The notes below the pieces were generated by a model. The model saw nothing but the letters and a program-made list of their open reading frames with translations. It was not told the origin of the DNA and made no database searches. From assembly GCA_049487715.1 (NCBI GenBank), contig CP150572.1, forward strand, positions 541,789 through 605,788: a stretch of 64,000 bases of DNA, read 5' to 3'. The position numbers and the translations under genes were made by a program. Below, one piece after another: positions 10,771 to 20,854 of the stretch (the stretch's first letter is position 1; every line of letters starts with the position of its first letter). The stretch comes from Pycnococcus provasolii (Eukaryota; Chlorophyta; Pseudoscourfieldiophyceae; Pseudoscourfieldiales).

Positions 10771-12108
10771 TTAGACGGCTTGAGGTGGAGCGCCCAAGCG
10801 CGAAAGCCCAAGTCGCTCGCCCAGGTGTTCAAGAGCATAGAGGATGGTGGTCGGATCAGTCTGGAAGTAAAGATCGACCGCATCCCGCTTTAGGAACCAG
10901 CCCCCCGCGTCAGCAATGACGCGACGACACCAACCATCGTTCCAGAGCGCTTCCGCGAGAGTTTTGCGGCCGCTATGCGACGCCACGAGGCGGTCGTGCT
11001 CAGATGGAAAAAGGCGCTTGAACGTGTCGCGCCAGATGCGTGCGAAACCCGTGAATGCGTTAGAGAAAAACTTCGGGGCTGGTTTGTCAGCTTTAGGCGC
11101 GCAGAGTAGGAAGCTCCCAGAGGGAGGTTGCGCGATGAGCAGATACTCCTCCAGTCTGCGGAGAAGGGAGTAGTCCAATGTAGCAATGTATTCGGGGACG
11201 TAGCCAAAGCGTTCCCGCCCCAATTTGAGATTTTTGTCAGAGTCAACGCGAATGCGGATGAACCGTTTGCCGCGAGCGTCGACGTGAATCTGCACATCAC
11301 TTTCAGGGAGGGTGTGGATGAGATTTCCACGAATCTCGTAAAAGATGATGAGACTCTTTGCAGCTCGTTGTCGCAGCATTCCCAGCAGTGGGAATGCGAT
11401 GCAGAGCTCGTGGAAGCGGCCGCGAACTGTGTGCGGGAAAGCGTGGAGCATTTTCTTCGCTTCCTGGAGCGTTAGAGCCACCGTGGCTTTGGACTTCTTC
11501 TTGTAGTTGGATTGCAGAGTTGATAGGAGTGCATTGATACTCCAGTCACGTAACGGGGAGAATGGTGGGAGAGTCTGTTGAGGGCACGCGATGCGTGCCA
11601 TGTCATAGACCTCAGAGCACCATGCGTCAATGCCCATGACGTGGTTCGAAACGGTAGTAGCATCCAGTTGCCGATGAGAGAGTTCAAATATGATGAAGTC
11701 CCGAACTGTGCCGGGGTGCGGCGGAAATGCCGTCGTAGCGTACATCGTACAGAAGCGTTGATATGCCCCGAGTCCGTTGCGATGTTGGGCGCGCGTCCCG
11801 GAGCGTTTCGTGCGTGAGTAAACAAGCAGAAAAGCACGGGCCAGCCCGTTGCGCAAGCGCGTGCGAAGGCGCTGCGCTTGCGATGATACTGGGATGTCAT
11901 GCACCGCGTGTAGCGACGCGATGCACGCGTCGCACACGATGAGCATGCCAAGCGGATGGTGGTTCCATCCATGACACCCCGTGCGGTCGCAGAAACTCCT
12001 CCGACAATGCAGACAGAAGAAGCGTGTCTCTGTGAGCGTCGCCCGACAGGACTGGCATGTTTCTGTGTGGTGTAATGTTTCGAGCGCCGTGCGTATGAAG
12101 AGACGCAT
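10771..12108 (-). CDS. Tyrosine recombinase of the YR element
   Basis: This enzyme integrates the element's DNA by Tyr-mediated strand exchange. All catalytic positions can be seen. Numbered from the upstream GTG at 12189, the catalytic Arg is at 273 (GMLRQRA), the HxxR box is at 405-408 (HSGR), Trp is at 431 (GGW) and the nucleophile Tyr is at 441 (DAVDLYF). A Lys in DKNLKLG near 319-322 may be the beta-hairpin lysine. The N-terminus has a Cys-rich, probably zinc-binding region with CxxC pairs near 45/48, 59/62 and 86/89. A helical core-binding domain with a KKKSK stretch follows. The ATG at 12108 (MRLFIRTALE) keeps every domain. It overlaps the NPPY frame upstream. No inactivating stop is present, so the enzyme could be functional. 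Confidence 0.88.
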   Translation of the reverse strand: MRLFIRTALETLHHTETCQSCRATLTETRFFCLHCRRSFCDRTGCHGWNHHPLGMLIVCDACIASLHAVHDIPVSSQAQRLRTRLRNGLARAFLLVYSRTKRSGTRAQHRNGLGAYQRFCTMYATTAFPPHPGTVRDFIIFELSHRQLDATTVSNHVMGIDAWCSEVYDMARIACPQQTLPPFSPLRDWSINALLSTLQSNYKKKSKATVALTLQEAKKMLHAFPHTVRGRFHELCIAFPLLGMLRQRAAKSLIIFYEIRGNLIHTLPESDVQIHVDARGKRFIRIRVDSDKNLKLGRERFGYVPEYIATLDYSLLRRLEEYLLIAQPPSGSFLLCAPKADKPAPKFFSNAFTGFARIWRDTFKRLFPSEHDRLVASHSGRKTLAEALWNDGWCRRVIADAGGWFLKRDAVDLYFQTDPTTILYALEHLGERLGLSRLGAPPQAV

Positions 12109-12460
12109 GTCGTGCGCTGCGTGGTGGGATGTGAGTGAGTACAACCGGCCATTGGGTGCTGCGACGAACTTGGCGAAAGTCGCCTTCACGTGCGGAGCGC
12201 GGAGGCGTTGTAAAGAGCTGAGCTCCCGCTGGGTATACTGCGATCACTTGCTGTCCCTTAAGTGCCCTCCACCATGAAGCCGTTGTCCATGCCGGGAGAA
12301 CGAAGACTGCCGAGGTATCGGCGGGGGATGCGAAGTGTTCCCCCCACGCGTGCTGCAGTATCTCTGAAATGATATCCGCGCGGTAAGGCGGGTTGCACCA
12401 TTGCCAGGTCCGCTCCCAATCTCGTCTGCGCCTTGGCCATACAAGCCGCAGAGAACGCAC
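11897..12460 (-). CDS. NPPY-motif domain frame of the YR element
   Basis: This short frame overlaps the end of the gag-like gene and the start of the recombinase gene. The informative part is WQWCNPPYRADIISEIL, followed by a segment ending FVLPAWTTASWW and then YPAGAQLFTTPP. An NPPY motif followed by hydrophobic strands resembles the DNA N6-adenine methyltransferase-like domain that some DIRS-order elements carry between RNase H and the recombinase. That match is from memory of the motif and is only moderate. There is no ATG in a convincing place, so expression would need a frameshift from the gag-like frame, or this is the stump left by an internal deletion that removed the reverse transcriptase. 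Everything past about residue 105 overlaps the recombinase frame and is probably not meaningful. Confidence 0.5.
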   Translation of the reverse strand: MRSLRLVWPRRRRDWERTWQWCNPPYRADIISEILQHAWGEHFASPADTSAVFVLPAWTTASWWRALKGQQVIAVYPAGAQLFTTPPRSAREGDFRQVRRSTQWPVVLTHIPPRSARHASLHTHGARNITPHRNMPVLSGDAHRDTLLLSALSEEFLRPHGVSWMEPPSAWHAHRVRRVHRVATRGA

Positions 12461-13430
12461 GGCCGCATATGCAGTAGGCGAAGTCGTCGACCGCGTTCGG
12501 ATCCGTCTGGGGCTGGTGCCAATCGTCTGGCGAGTAGCACGCTGCGCAAACGGGCTGAGCAGCTGCGGGGAGCTCCCTCTCTTCCAGGTAGATCGAAGCG
12601 ATCATGTGTGACCAGCTGTGCCCCTGAGCATGTCTAGAGCACGTAATCCAACCGTCTTTGCGCTGCCTTTCACAGCAGTCGAAAGTGGGCTTGTTCGCGG
12701 CGTAACCGCGCTTGTGCGTTATGGTCACGCACTTAAGATCTTGGTGAGAATCAGTGAACCCCCCAAAAAGGGACGCCAGCAGTTCGTCTCCGCGCTCTTT
12801 AGCCCTCAGGTGTCGCTTAGTGTTCGCGCTAGCAAAGGCTTGCAGTGCTAGAACGTCGATCGGTTGGAGAAATCCCACCATGTACACCTCGAGTAATCTG
12901 CCTCCCAGAAAATCTCGCGATGGAGGTGTAACATGTTCTAGAAGATCTTGAGTTAGAGCCCTAACGTTCTGCAAGTCAGACGCCAGTGCGTTGTCCCCGT
13001 GTGACACAAAGTCTTCCTGCCCGTCTAAGTCGAAGTATGCAGCCAAAGCGAACTCGCTATCGTCCGTGAGTGCTGCAAGGCCTTTCACGTCTCCGTGGTA
13101 ACGGAAGAGGCGCCCCAGCTCTGTGTTGGCGCGACGTGAAGGCTCTTCTTCCTCAGGCTGGTGGTAAGCTAGCTTAAGCGACAACAGCTCGTTGTAAGCT
13201 TGCACAGCCGTGCTGAGCTCGTGCGGCGCAACGCCATAAAGCAGGTGAGCTCCGCAGCCCTTTGGGAGCTCTATACTTTCCTTTCCTTCGGCCACGGAGG
13301 GCTCGAAGAAGTTTGAGAAGGCGGTAGTCTCAAAGCCTTGTTCGCCGAGCAACGACCACACGGAGGTGGGAGCTACGGTCGAGGGCTTAGGTGGGCTAGA
13401 GGCCAACGTAGTGGCACTCTTGGACGCCAT
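12258..13430 (-). CDS. Gag-like first protein of the YR element
   Basis: This frame starts directly inside the left repeat B (start 13430, stop 12258) and occupies the gag position. The N-terminal half is helical and acidic, with no known fold recognised. The C-terminal part is Cys/His-rich: DCCERQRKDGWITCSRHAQG, then CAACYSPDDW and CICGRAFSAAC, which suggests a zinc-binding domain, perhaps RING/PHD-like. From about 12470 the reading frame competes with the NPPY frame. The last ~60 residues have no recognisable character and may be out-of-frame read-through across a deletion joint. The function is inferred only from position and the zinc-binding residues. Confidence 0.6.
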   Translation of the reverse strand: MASKSATTLASSPPKPSTVAPTSVWSLLGEQGFETTAFSNFFEPSVAEGKESIELPKGCGAHLLYGVAPHELSTAVQAYNELLSLKLAYHQPEEEEPSRRANTELGRLFRYHGDVKGLAALTDDSEFALAAYFDLDGQEDFVSHGDNALASDLQNVRALTQDLLEHVTPPSRDFLGGRLLEVYMVGFLQPIDVLALQAFASANTKRHLRAKERGDELLASLFGGFTDSHQDLKCVTITHKRGYAANKPTFDCCERQRKDGWITCSRHAQGHSWSHMIASIYLEERELPAAAQPVCAACYSPDDWHQPQTDPNAVDDFAYCICGRAFSAACMAKAQTRLGADLAMVQPALPRGYHFRDTAARVGGTLRIPRRYLGSLRSPGMDNGFMVEGT

Positions 13431-13436
13431 AATAAA

Positions 13437-13755
13437 GTGTATTAAAAGAAATATGAACCCAATATTCCCTCTCCCTCTTCCCTCGAGCCGTACCGCAGTG
13501 AGTCACCGCGCCAAGAGGCGGCCGTGCCTCAAGGGGTATCCCCCCCTGCTGTGCGTGCTCTGTGTTCCCCTGTCGTGTTCCCTTAGAGTGTTGTTCCGGT
13601 GTCCCCTTCCGTAGGTGTCGTCCATTCGTCGTGCCGCTGGCAACCCTAGAAAGGCCAACCACGCAGCATTAGAACCCTGTTCCCGGCTGCTGCGAAAACG
13701 GCGGTTTATGCGCGTCTCGCGCGCTCGCCACTCCAAACCCTGCTCCGCTCTATTC
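13437..13755. repeat. Split direct repeat B, outer copy
   Basis: This second 319-bp copy of repeat B marks the right boundary of the YR element. The first codon of the gag-like frame lies a few bases from its inner edge. The NECAP start codon is only about 47 bp beyond its outer edge, so the element has landed in or next to the NECAP promoter. Confidence 0.9.
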
Positions 13756-13802
13756 ACTTTGGGGGGCTCAAAACAACACTTCTGGGCTTGGTATTTTTGG
13801 GC

Positions 13803-14688
13803 ATGGCGTCCACCTCTGTCGTCGAATCGTGCCTGTTCGCGTGTCCAAGCGGCGCGTACGTGTACCAGCTGCCCGCCGGACAGTCGAGTTCGCTCGGACA
13901 CCGCGCGGAGATGTGGGACGTCGACAACTGGCTCTGTGAAGTGCGCGTGCGTGTCGTCGAGCGAACAGACGAGTGCTTCGTTCTGCTCGAGACGTCAGCA
14001 GCCAGTGTGTCGCCCGAGTCCGCCGGAACGAATGACAGGGGTCAAGGTGAAGATTCGTACAGCTTATTCGCGGTGTGTCCTATTCCGGCGGATGGGCCGC
14101 TCTCCGTTGCGGTGGACGCTGTGGTAGATAGCAGCAGGTACTTTGTCCTCAGAGTCGAGGACATCTCAGAAGCGGCAACGCCCAAGGAGAGAAGAAAGCA
14201 CGCATTCATTGGAGTTGGGTTTCGAGAGCGAACGAGTGCACTCGACTTTATGGCAGCACTGCAAACGTACGCATCTTGCCCTGATTTATTCTGTCTACGT
14301 ATGCACCTTTCGTTGGAAGGGTCATAAGCAACTTACACTTGCCATTTTCCCTCCTTTTTTCCCAAACAGGTTTCGTGCACGGCACAAGCGCGCTCTTGAG
14401 GCGGAGGCTATGGCGGCACAGTTTGCGGCACGCGAGGAGAGTGCTGCTCAGGCTGGCATGGAGGCGGACGCGTCGTTATTCCACGGCTTTGCGGAGGGCG
14501 AAACCATCACCATTAGCTTGAAAAGCGGGAGAGGTGCAGCAAAGAAGGCGCCGACAACGACTGCTCTGTCAGCTCCTCCGCCTTTGCTGCCACCTCCTCC
14601 CACGAAGAAGGCTGCTTCTTCCTCTCCTCCTCCTCCTCCTCCTGTTCATGCTGACGACGACGACGACGAATGGGGCGATTTCCAGTGA
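13803..14688 (+). CDS. NECAP adaptin-ear-binding coat protein (one intron)
   Basis: This is an accessory protein of clathrin-coated vesicles that binds AP-2/AP-1 and regulates adaptor recycling. Exon 1 is 13803-14266 and exon 2 is 14370-14688, joined across a GT-AG intron in phase 2, giving 260 residues. The PH-like (PHear) domain fills most of the protein, with the family blocks DSSRYFVLRVED and AFIGVGFRERTSALDFMAAL. After the splice come a helical RARHKRALEAEAM stretch and FHGFAEGETITISLK, which matches the conserved FKEGQTIKLNI strand of NECAPs. The C-terminus is Pro-rich and acidic and ends DDEWGDFQ, a W-x-x-F-like adaptin-ear ligand. Without splicing the frame ends early and loses the conserved C-terminal part, so the intron is well supported. 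The YR element lies immediately upstream. Confidence 0.9.
14267..14369 (+). other. Spliceosomal intron in NECAP
   Basis: This 103-bp intron begins GTACGC and ends with a pyrimidine-rich tract and AACAG. It contains in-frame stops, and its removal restores the NECAP family alignment. It is the only clear coding intron in the window. Confidence 0.88.
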
Positions 14689-14833
14689 AGAAGTTACATA
14701 TGCTATGCTATAACATTAACGATTGTTTTTTTTTTCTTTTTCTTTTTTCCTTCTCTCTGCTCTTGTGCGAGATATACCGTCAAGAGCTGTTGTTGTTGTT
14801 GTTTCTCCCACGATGCGTTGTTTATCATTGTGT

Positions 14834-15091
14834 TCAGCAGTCCTGTTTGAATAGTCTCGTTTCTCCATCCCCCACGACGCGTTCTGCGACGTGGTTGGCG
14901 AGTACGTCGAGCCTTCTGAGCGCACGCGCGTACCTGTGTCCGTCCGTGACAAGGCTGAGTAGCGCGGCGCTGTCGGTGGACGACGACGGCCACGCGAGAA
15001 GCTGCTTGCTGGTGGCCACAGGTTGTGCAGAACTCGCTTGTGATGATGACGGCATTGACGTGGACGCTTTTGTCCCCTGTGAAGCTGGCAT
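14834..15091 (-). CDS. Small hypothetical protein
   Basis: This 85-residue frame starts at an ATG at 15091 (MPASQGTKAST). It has a Ser-rich N-terminus and a helical second half (VTDGHRYARALRRLDVLANH). The size and helix pattern resemble small subunits of coiled-coil complexes, but I cannot name a family. It is tail-to-tail with NECAP, and a TACAGTA motif sits just upstream of its start (15094-15100). An overlapping forward-strand frame is Leu/Ser-rich and less protein-like. The frame could still be spurious. Confidence 0.35.
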   Translation of the reverse strand: MPASQGTKASTSMPSSSQASSAQPVATSKQLLAWPSSSTDSAALLSLVTDGHRYARALRRLDVLANHVAERVVGDGETRLFKQDC

Positions 15092-16460
15092 ACTACAGTA
15101 ATTAACTATTGAACGCAAAGATAGATGGTGTACCTTAAATAAGATAACCCCGGCGAGAATACAACAAACGACGCAGGCACCAACAAAGACACAATGCACG
15201 CACAATGTTGTCAAAGAAAGTCAAAGACAAAGCTACAAGTCAAAACGAAAGTGCACAGAGTGCACAGACAGCACAAACCACCAACAAAGTGAGAATGAAG
15301 TGCCAACGCGTCAGAATGAATAATCCACCGCACAAAACCAAAACCAAACCCGCGTCTGGGGTATCCTGATTTAGGAGAACTCTGTGGTTCTCCTTCCGGG
15401 ATTTGCCGAAACTGATTTCACGAGGGAGATTAGCTAAGTCTACGGCCCCGCACTCTGCACTCCCTCTACTGTAAACAAATTCCCGAATCCTTTCGCACAA
15501 CTCCACTCCAAAGAACTCTGCTTTACGAGAGTGACGAGGACAGCAGAATCTCGTTTTATCACCCGGCTGCCCGCGGGGGTGGTGTTACCTGTTTCTTCGG
15601 AACCTAGCTACGATAACCCCCAGGCCTGCCAGGGGGGCGCGAGCTTTGCATTGAAGGACGCCACCCGTTCCGCGAATCCGCGAGGGGGACCCGCAAGTTG
15701 CCTGAGGAGGACCGGAGAGGAGGTGGCAACCATTCCTGGGACTCTGGGAGACTGGACATTTATTTCTTAGACTAAAAACTTTTTAGAAAAAAACAGAAAA
15801 ACAAACACACTCTTGCCATCTCGCCTCTCCTCTCCTCACCGCCTCACGCACTACGGTACCTCACCGGCTCACCTCACCTCCCACTGTGCTCGCCATCAGC
15901 GCTGGCCGGCCGTTATGTTCCGAGGGACAGGATTACTGTACACAGGTATTCCTATGTACGAGGTAAGTTCAAGGTTTTATTCCTTCAAGACTTGACATCA
16001 ACTGTACAGTATGAGCTCTGTCAGCTCTGTACCGGTACTGTGGAGTGAGAATCCGCCTAGCTAGGTGGCCTCTCTGACTCTGACTCTGAGTCCGGAAACG
16101 AACGTGTGGGAACTGGGAGGACTGAGGAGGAGGACTGGAGGAGGGGAAGAAGAGATTACCTTATTATAAATATATGCGAAAAAGAAAACGAAAAAGAAAA
16201 CGAAAAAGAAGCGAAAAGAGCCCTTGTAATAACCCAAAAGAAGGCCCAAAGAAGTGAACAAAGAAAGGCCGCGGAAGGGACGGTAAGTAACCTTAATCCT
16301 AGACTATTCGTTTAAGAGCGGATCCCCAAACAACCTCCTTCTCCTTCTGCTGACTGACCTTACCCACCAGCCCAAGCGGCCCAACAGCCCAAGGGGTACT
16401 TATTTTTTAAGGGCATAAATTCTCGGCCGCCTTTCCCCGAGGTCTTTTTTGGTGTGTGTC
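15092..16460. other. Spacer upstream of the 1453-residue protein gene
   Basis: I see no gene in about 1.37 kb. The region contains a perfect 8-bp-stem hairpin at 15373-15394 (AGGAGAAC/GTTCTCCT, 6-nt loop), TACAGTA-type motifs at 15094, 15934 and 16005, and a purine-rich tandem repeat of 12-bp units (CGAAAAAGAAAA) at about 16177-16219. The right end is presumably the promoter and leader of the downstream gene. A 5' UTR intron is possible, because GTAAGT occurs near 15963 and GTAAGT again near 16281. Confidence 0.5.
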
Positions 16461-16760
16461 ATGTCCGCGTCCGCGTCCATTAATGCCTCCGCGGATGTAT
16501 CTGGTTCGTTCTTGGAGGATGTTTTACAGGCTTCCACGTCGAGAGTATTAAATATAAGCAGCAGTACTCCTCCAGCAGAACCTCATCTTCAGGCTCAGGC
16601 TCAGGTCGTTGTGCCTGGTGCTCTTCCTTCTGGCTCTTCTGGCTCGCCTCTGCTGGAAGGGGTACTTCCTCTCGAGGAGGAAACTTCCGCCTCTGGGGCT
16701 GGTGGGGAGCTTGAGGAAGATTCGGCTTCGGCCGCGGTGGAGGAGCTCTTAAACGACTCG

Positions 16761-16794
<34 letters not shown>

Positions 16795-19700
16795 AGTTAC
16801 CGGCGAGCGTGGAGAGCAGGGGAGGGGAGGTGCACGACTCCGCTCCTTCCGTTGGGGATAAGGAGGAAACTCCCTTTGCGCTCGTGCACCCTGAACCGGC
16901 GGCTTCTGCGCCTGCTTCGGCTTCTCAGCCTCGTGACGAGTCTGCTCTTGGAGGAGGAGAACCTTCGGCCGACGCTCAGACGACGACGACGCATGAGCAG
17001 CAGGAGAAGCTGCCACAGCCACAGGAGGAAACCGGTATTCTTCCCGAAGAAACGAAACGGACAGACGACGACGATGCCGACCCTGAGCTAGAAGAACTGT
17101 CGTCCGCAGACCAGGTTCCGCCGTTGAGAAGCGAGTCGGGCGTGCCGTACTCCATGCTCTTACGCGACGACAGCGTCGCGTCCGCGACATCCGAATACTC
17201 ACGCGCACCGTCCGGCGCCATGTCCGCAAGCCGGTCGTTCCTCTCGGCTGTCGATAGAACGCACCAAAAGGAACGTGTGAACGTCGCGGACGTGCTCGAG
17301 TCGACGATGGGTGTCACGCAGTACCACAAAAGCCTGCACAAGCTGCCAACAGGGAGCCGCGGCCTCACAAAGGACGACCTCACGTCCGCGCAGAGAAAAC
17401 TTCTCTACATGATCAGCCGACTCACGACGGAGCTCGAGGTGACTGACTTTGACACGCTGGAAATGCAAGACGCGCTCGCGTTTGAGCGTAAGCACTCGAT
17501 CGACCGCACGAACAGGTCGCCAAGACCGTCTCGCAAGAAGAAGGAGGGCGACAGCTCGAACCAAAGCAGCGCGAAGAGCATACAGAGTCAGGCATCCACG
17601 GGGATCGGCGGCAGCCAAAACAACAGCAGCGAGAACCTCAAGGCGATGAACGTCAACAGGCCGGCGGCGATCCAGATTCCCAACTTGCAGGACATCAACG
17701 CGTCGTTCTTCGGACCCGCCATCCGGTCCGACTTCCTACCCCCTGCGCTCGTCGATGCCGGGGATGGCATGGTCACCGACGGGTCATCGAGCGGTGCCGC
17801 GAAGTCAATCACACTCAAGAGTGTGGCGAAGAAAGTGACGAGCGCCGTCAACTTTACCAAGCGCGCGTACCGCCCGAGTGGCGAAAGGTGGATCCGGCGC
17901 ATTAACTTGCTCGTGTACATCTACGAGGCGGCGGTGGCGCAGCTATTTTCCGACTACGATTATGCTCCTGGCGTGGAATTCAATGGGAATGCAGTCGTGC
18001 CGCTGAACGTCTGTCAGGAAGGCCTCGACGACCTGTACGACCTCAAGGAGGCTGGCTACCTCCTACAGCTCAACATGGCGAGCCGCAGTCACCGCATCAT
18101 AGCCGCGTATCAGCTCAGCTCGCGTGCGAGACGCCTGCTCGACCTTCCCGGAAAAGAGGGTGGCGTGACGGACGCCGAGAGGTACGCCGTCGACATCTTC
18201 TTCGCAAAATGGCTGTCGACGGCCGACATCGAGGAATGCAAGGCTATGATTGAGGAGGCGAAATTTATGCACAAGGTGCCGATGAGTGATCGAAGGAAAG
18301 TGTACGCGGTGCGTCCATTCGAGGTGCGGCAGGTGAACGAGCACTTCGAAATCTTAAATTCGGACTTCAGGCGTTGGTCTACTGTCACGCACTTCGAGGA
18401 TGTTTCGTACGTCTGCTCGCCGTACCTGCCAGATGTGCTTACGCCCGTTGGCGGAAGGGCGCCGCATTCGGACGAGGAATTGCGCGCCGAGGCGGTCGAG
18501 GCGGTGCAGAGATTTGGCGAAAGCAACATTCGCGATTCAAGCACAGATGTGAATTTGTGCCTAAGTGGCATTCAAGTCGTGTTTGCAAAGTGGATCCCAA
18601 CCGGAAACAACGAAATCAACGCAATGCAGAAACGCTGCACGGGCTTTGGGCATCGCGACGACTCGAAGTCTGGGCCCGAGGCGCTCGTGAGCGGGCGCGT
18701 GGATCGAGAGATTGAGACGAACAGCGTGATTGAGCTCGCAATGTCGGATCTTGCCGCGGTGTATCCCATGGCTTCCACTCCTGGAGTTTGCTGCACATTT
18801 GAGGCTCATGTGTACCTGCCCGAGGACGAGGGCGTACTGCAGGTTGAGCGTTTCGGACTGCACTGTCATGCGGCGGGAGATGTTGTGTTTAGCGCAAAGG
18901 TGGACGCGGTGATGACATACGGCGAGAATTCCGTGCCCATAGACCTTTTCAGCCGAGCTCTGCTCGACATGCACGAGGATTCGAACCACATCATAAGCAC
19001 AATGGTTAGCCGGCGGCAGCGCGAGCTTCTTGAGACGCTCGCGCCTTTGGGCCGCAGGCGTTACAGCACGTATATCGCGATGTCAGCTAGCAGCGCGAAT
19101 CCCGCGCTGAAGGCTGCAGACTACATGGACGGCGAGGCTCTGGAGAACGAGCTTCGCCAGGTGCTTGGAGAAATTCTTCAAGCGACAGACCTGAACGCCA
19201 CCGGAAGCCCTGGTGTGCTTCTCGTGGGCCTCAACGGCGTTCTGATCATTTGTGATCAACGAGACAAATACGAGTCGGCGCTCGTGCTTCACGCACAGCT
19301 GATGTCGCGCATTACTCTGTGTGACACGATCTTTCACCGCATCTTCGAGCTCGACGACAGCCTGGAGTCTATCCGCAAGAAGGTTCACAGCTACCGAGGC
19401 AGAAGTTCGGACCTTCACGAAATTCGTGACTTGGTCACGACCATCTGCCGGTCCGAGGCATCGCTGCAGAGCATTCTTTACGTTGTGGATCAGTCCATTG
19501 CAACGTTCGAGGAGGAGCAGGCGTCTCGGCAGAAGAGGCGAATACAAGATGGCATCTACGCAGGACCTGAGGAGGAGTTGGCTCGCGTTCTTGGCACATC
19601 AGAGCTCATCAAGGATCTCAGGCTTCGCATCGTGGACTTGCAAACACACCTCGATTCGTTTAACCGCGACCTGCAGAGCCTGAGGGATAATGCGAACGTC

Positions 19701-20819
19701 ATATCAGAGAGGCAGATGTTTCGTCTTCAGGAAAATCTTCAAAACAACACGCGCAGCCTGGAAAATCTATTCCGTGCCAACGAGAGCTCGTCTAGTAGCC
19801 TTTACATTCTGCAGGCTGTGTTGGGAGGCAGCCTTGCGTTTTCGGTGCTCGACCGCGTCACCGGAGAATTTACCATCAAAGATTCGAAGTGGGGCAAAGC
19901 TTTCTTCGATGCCATCGTCCTTCGGCCCGGTCTGTGGTTTGGCCTTAGCCTGCTAGCCTTCTGCGTTGCCATCTTGAGTCTTGAGATGTTCATGAAAAGG
20001 CTGGTGAAGCGAGCCGCCGCTGTGGCATCCATGCGCATCGACCTTCTTGCCGAAGTGCGCCCGAAGAATATGCAGCGAATGATGGAATCGATTGCAGTGA
20101 AGTCTTCCGACATCAATGCGGGTGTTGACGGTCGTCACGTTCAGACGTTCGTTTGGGACGAGCCGAGGACGGACGTGCCTGGGGAGCACATCACCGTGGA
20201 GCTTTCGTACGACAGCGCAAATCGCTTGCTGCTGAACCTCCAGCTTCGGTACAACAAGTTCTCCGGAACTCTCACGGAGCGAGACTTGTGCCGGCAAATG
20301 ATGGCAAAGTTGGTAAAGGCTGGCATCTTCGTGCGCAATCCTGAGTTGGAGTCTTACTTGAGCGGTCTGATCCCCGAGTCGAGCTCCGTATGGCAGAACG
20401 AGCTGAAAGGACTTCGTAATGTGAGCGGCAAGTCCACGTTCTCGCACTCAATTTCTTCTGCACTTACCGCTGGATGGAAGGCGCACGTGACGATTCCTCA
20501 AATATCATTGAGGAATAGTGCCCTTTTCGGCGGCTCATCGTTCCAAGTGCGAGTGCGTCCAGATCAAGGCGTAGTGGTCAGGAATGATGAAAGCCTGATG
20601 TCTCCCTATCGGAAAGATCCTGTCAAATCTCCGTCGCGCACAAATATGCCTCCTTGGCTTGCGACAGGAGCGGCAAGTACACGCAGGGTGGCAAATATGA
20701 GCCACCGCACCTCCTTCGAATTGATGAATGAGATGAAATTCGAACGACAATATAGCGACGACCTGGAGGAATTCGCAGAAAATCCTCATTATGCGACGAG
20801 CGCGAGAACGGTTTTGTAA
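16461..20819 (+). CDS. Large protein with two C-proximal membrane segments, unassigned
   Basis: This is a protein of 1452-1453 residues. The first ~260 residues are acidic and Ser/Glu-rich with a poly-Ser run. A globular region of about 700 residues follows, including RWIRRINLLVYIYEAAVAQL and a block with FGLHCHAAGDVVFSAKVDAV. A long helical or coiled-coil stretch (LRLRIVDLQTHLDSFNRDLQ, then RLQENLQNNTRSLENLFRAN) leads into two hydrophobic helices near 1113-1132 and 1157-1180. This is followed by a cytosolic-type C-terminus with a disordered tail. A long coiled coil followed by two closely spaced membrane helices recalls CorA/Mrs2 topology, but the GMN motif is absent, so I do not assign that function. 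The start is the ATG at 16461 (MSASASIN). The strand is unambiguous, and the gene is tail-to-tail with the metacaspase. Confidence 0.85.
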
Positions 20820-20854
20820 ACAACAGCAGTATGAAAAGGTTTGCTTAGGCAAAA

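Larger units (their letters stand above)
10149..13755 (-). mobile_element. Tyrosine-recombinase retroelement with split direct repeats (Ngaro/PAT-like), RT-less
   Basis: This 3.6 kb element is read on the minus strand. Its order is repeat B (13755-13437), internal genes, repeat A (10737-10610), repeat B (10609-10291), a 14-bp linker, and repeat A (10276-10149). That A1-ORF-B1-A2-B2 pattern of split direct repeats is the hallmark of Ngaro/PAT-type YR retrotransposons of the DIRS order. Inside are a Cys-rich gag-like frame, a short frame with an NPPY motif and a YR gene. I find no reverse transcriptase or RNase H core in the 2.7 kb between the repeats. It is therefore either an internally deleted copy or a non-autonomous family. 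The paired repeats look near-identical by eye, which suggests recent activity. No target duplication is seen, as expected for YR integration. Confidence 0.85.

Noticed and set aside
14670-15101. 143-residue plus-strand frame downstream of NECAP
   Set aside because: Leu/Phe/Ser low-complexity start over a T-rich 3' UTR; the opposite strand frame is more protein-like, though still uncertain.
16461-20819. CorA/Mrs2 magnesium channel assignment
   Set aside because: Topology is similar, but the GMN motif is missing and the protein is several times too long.
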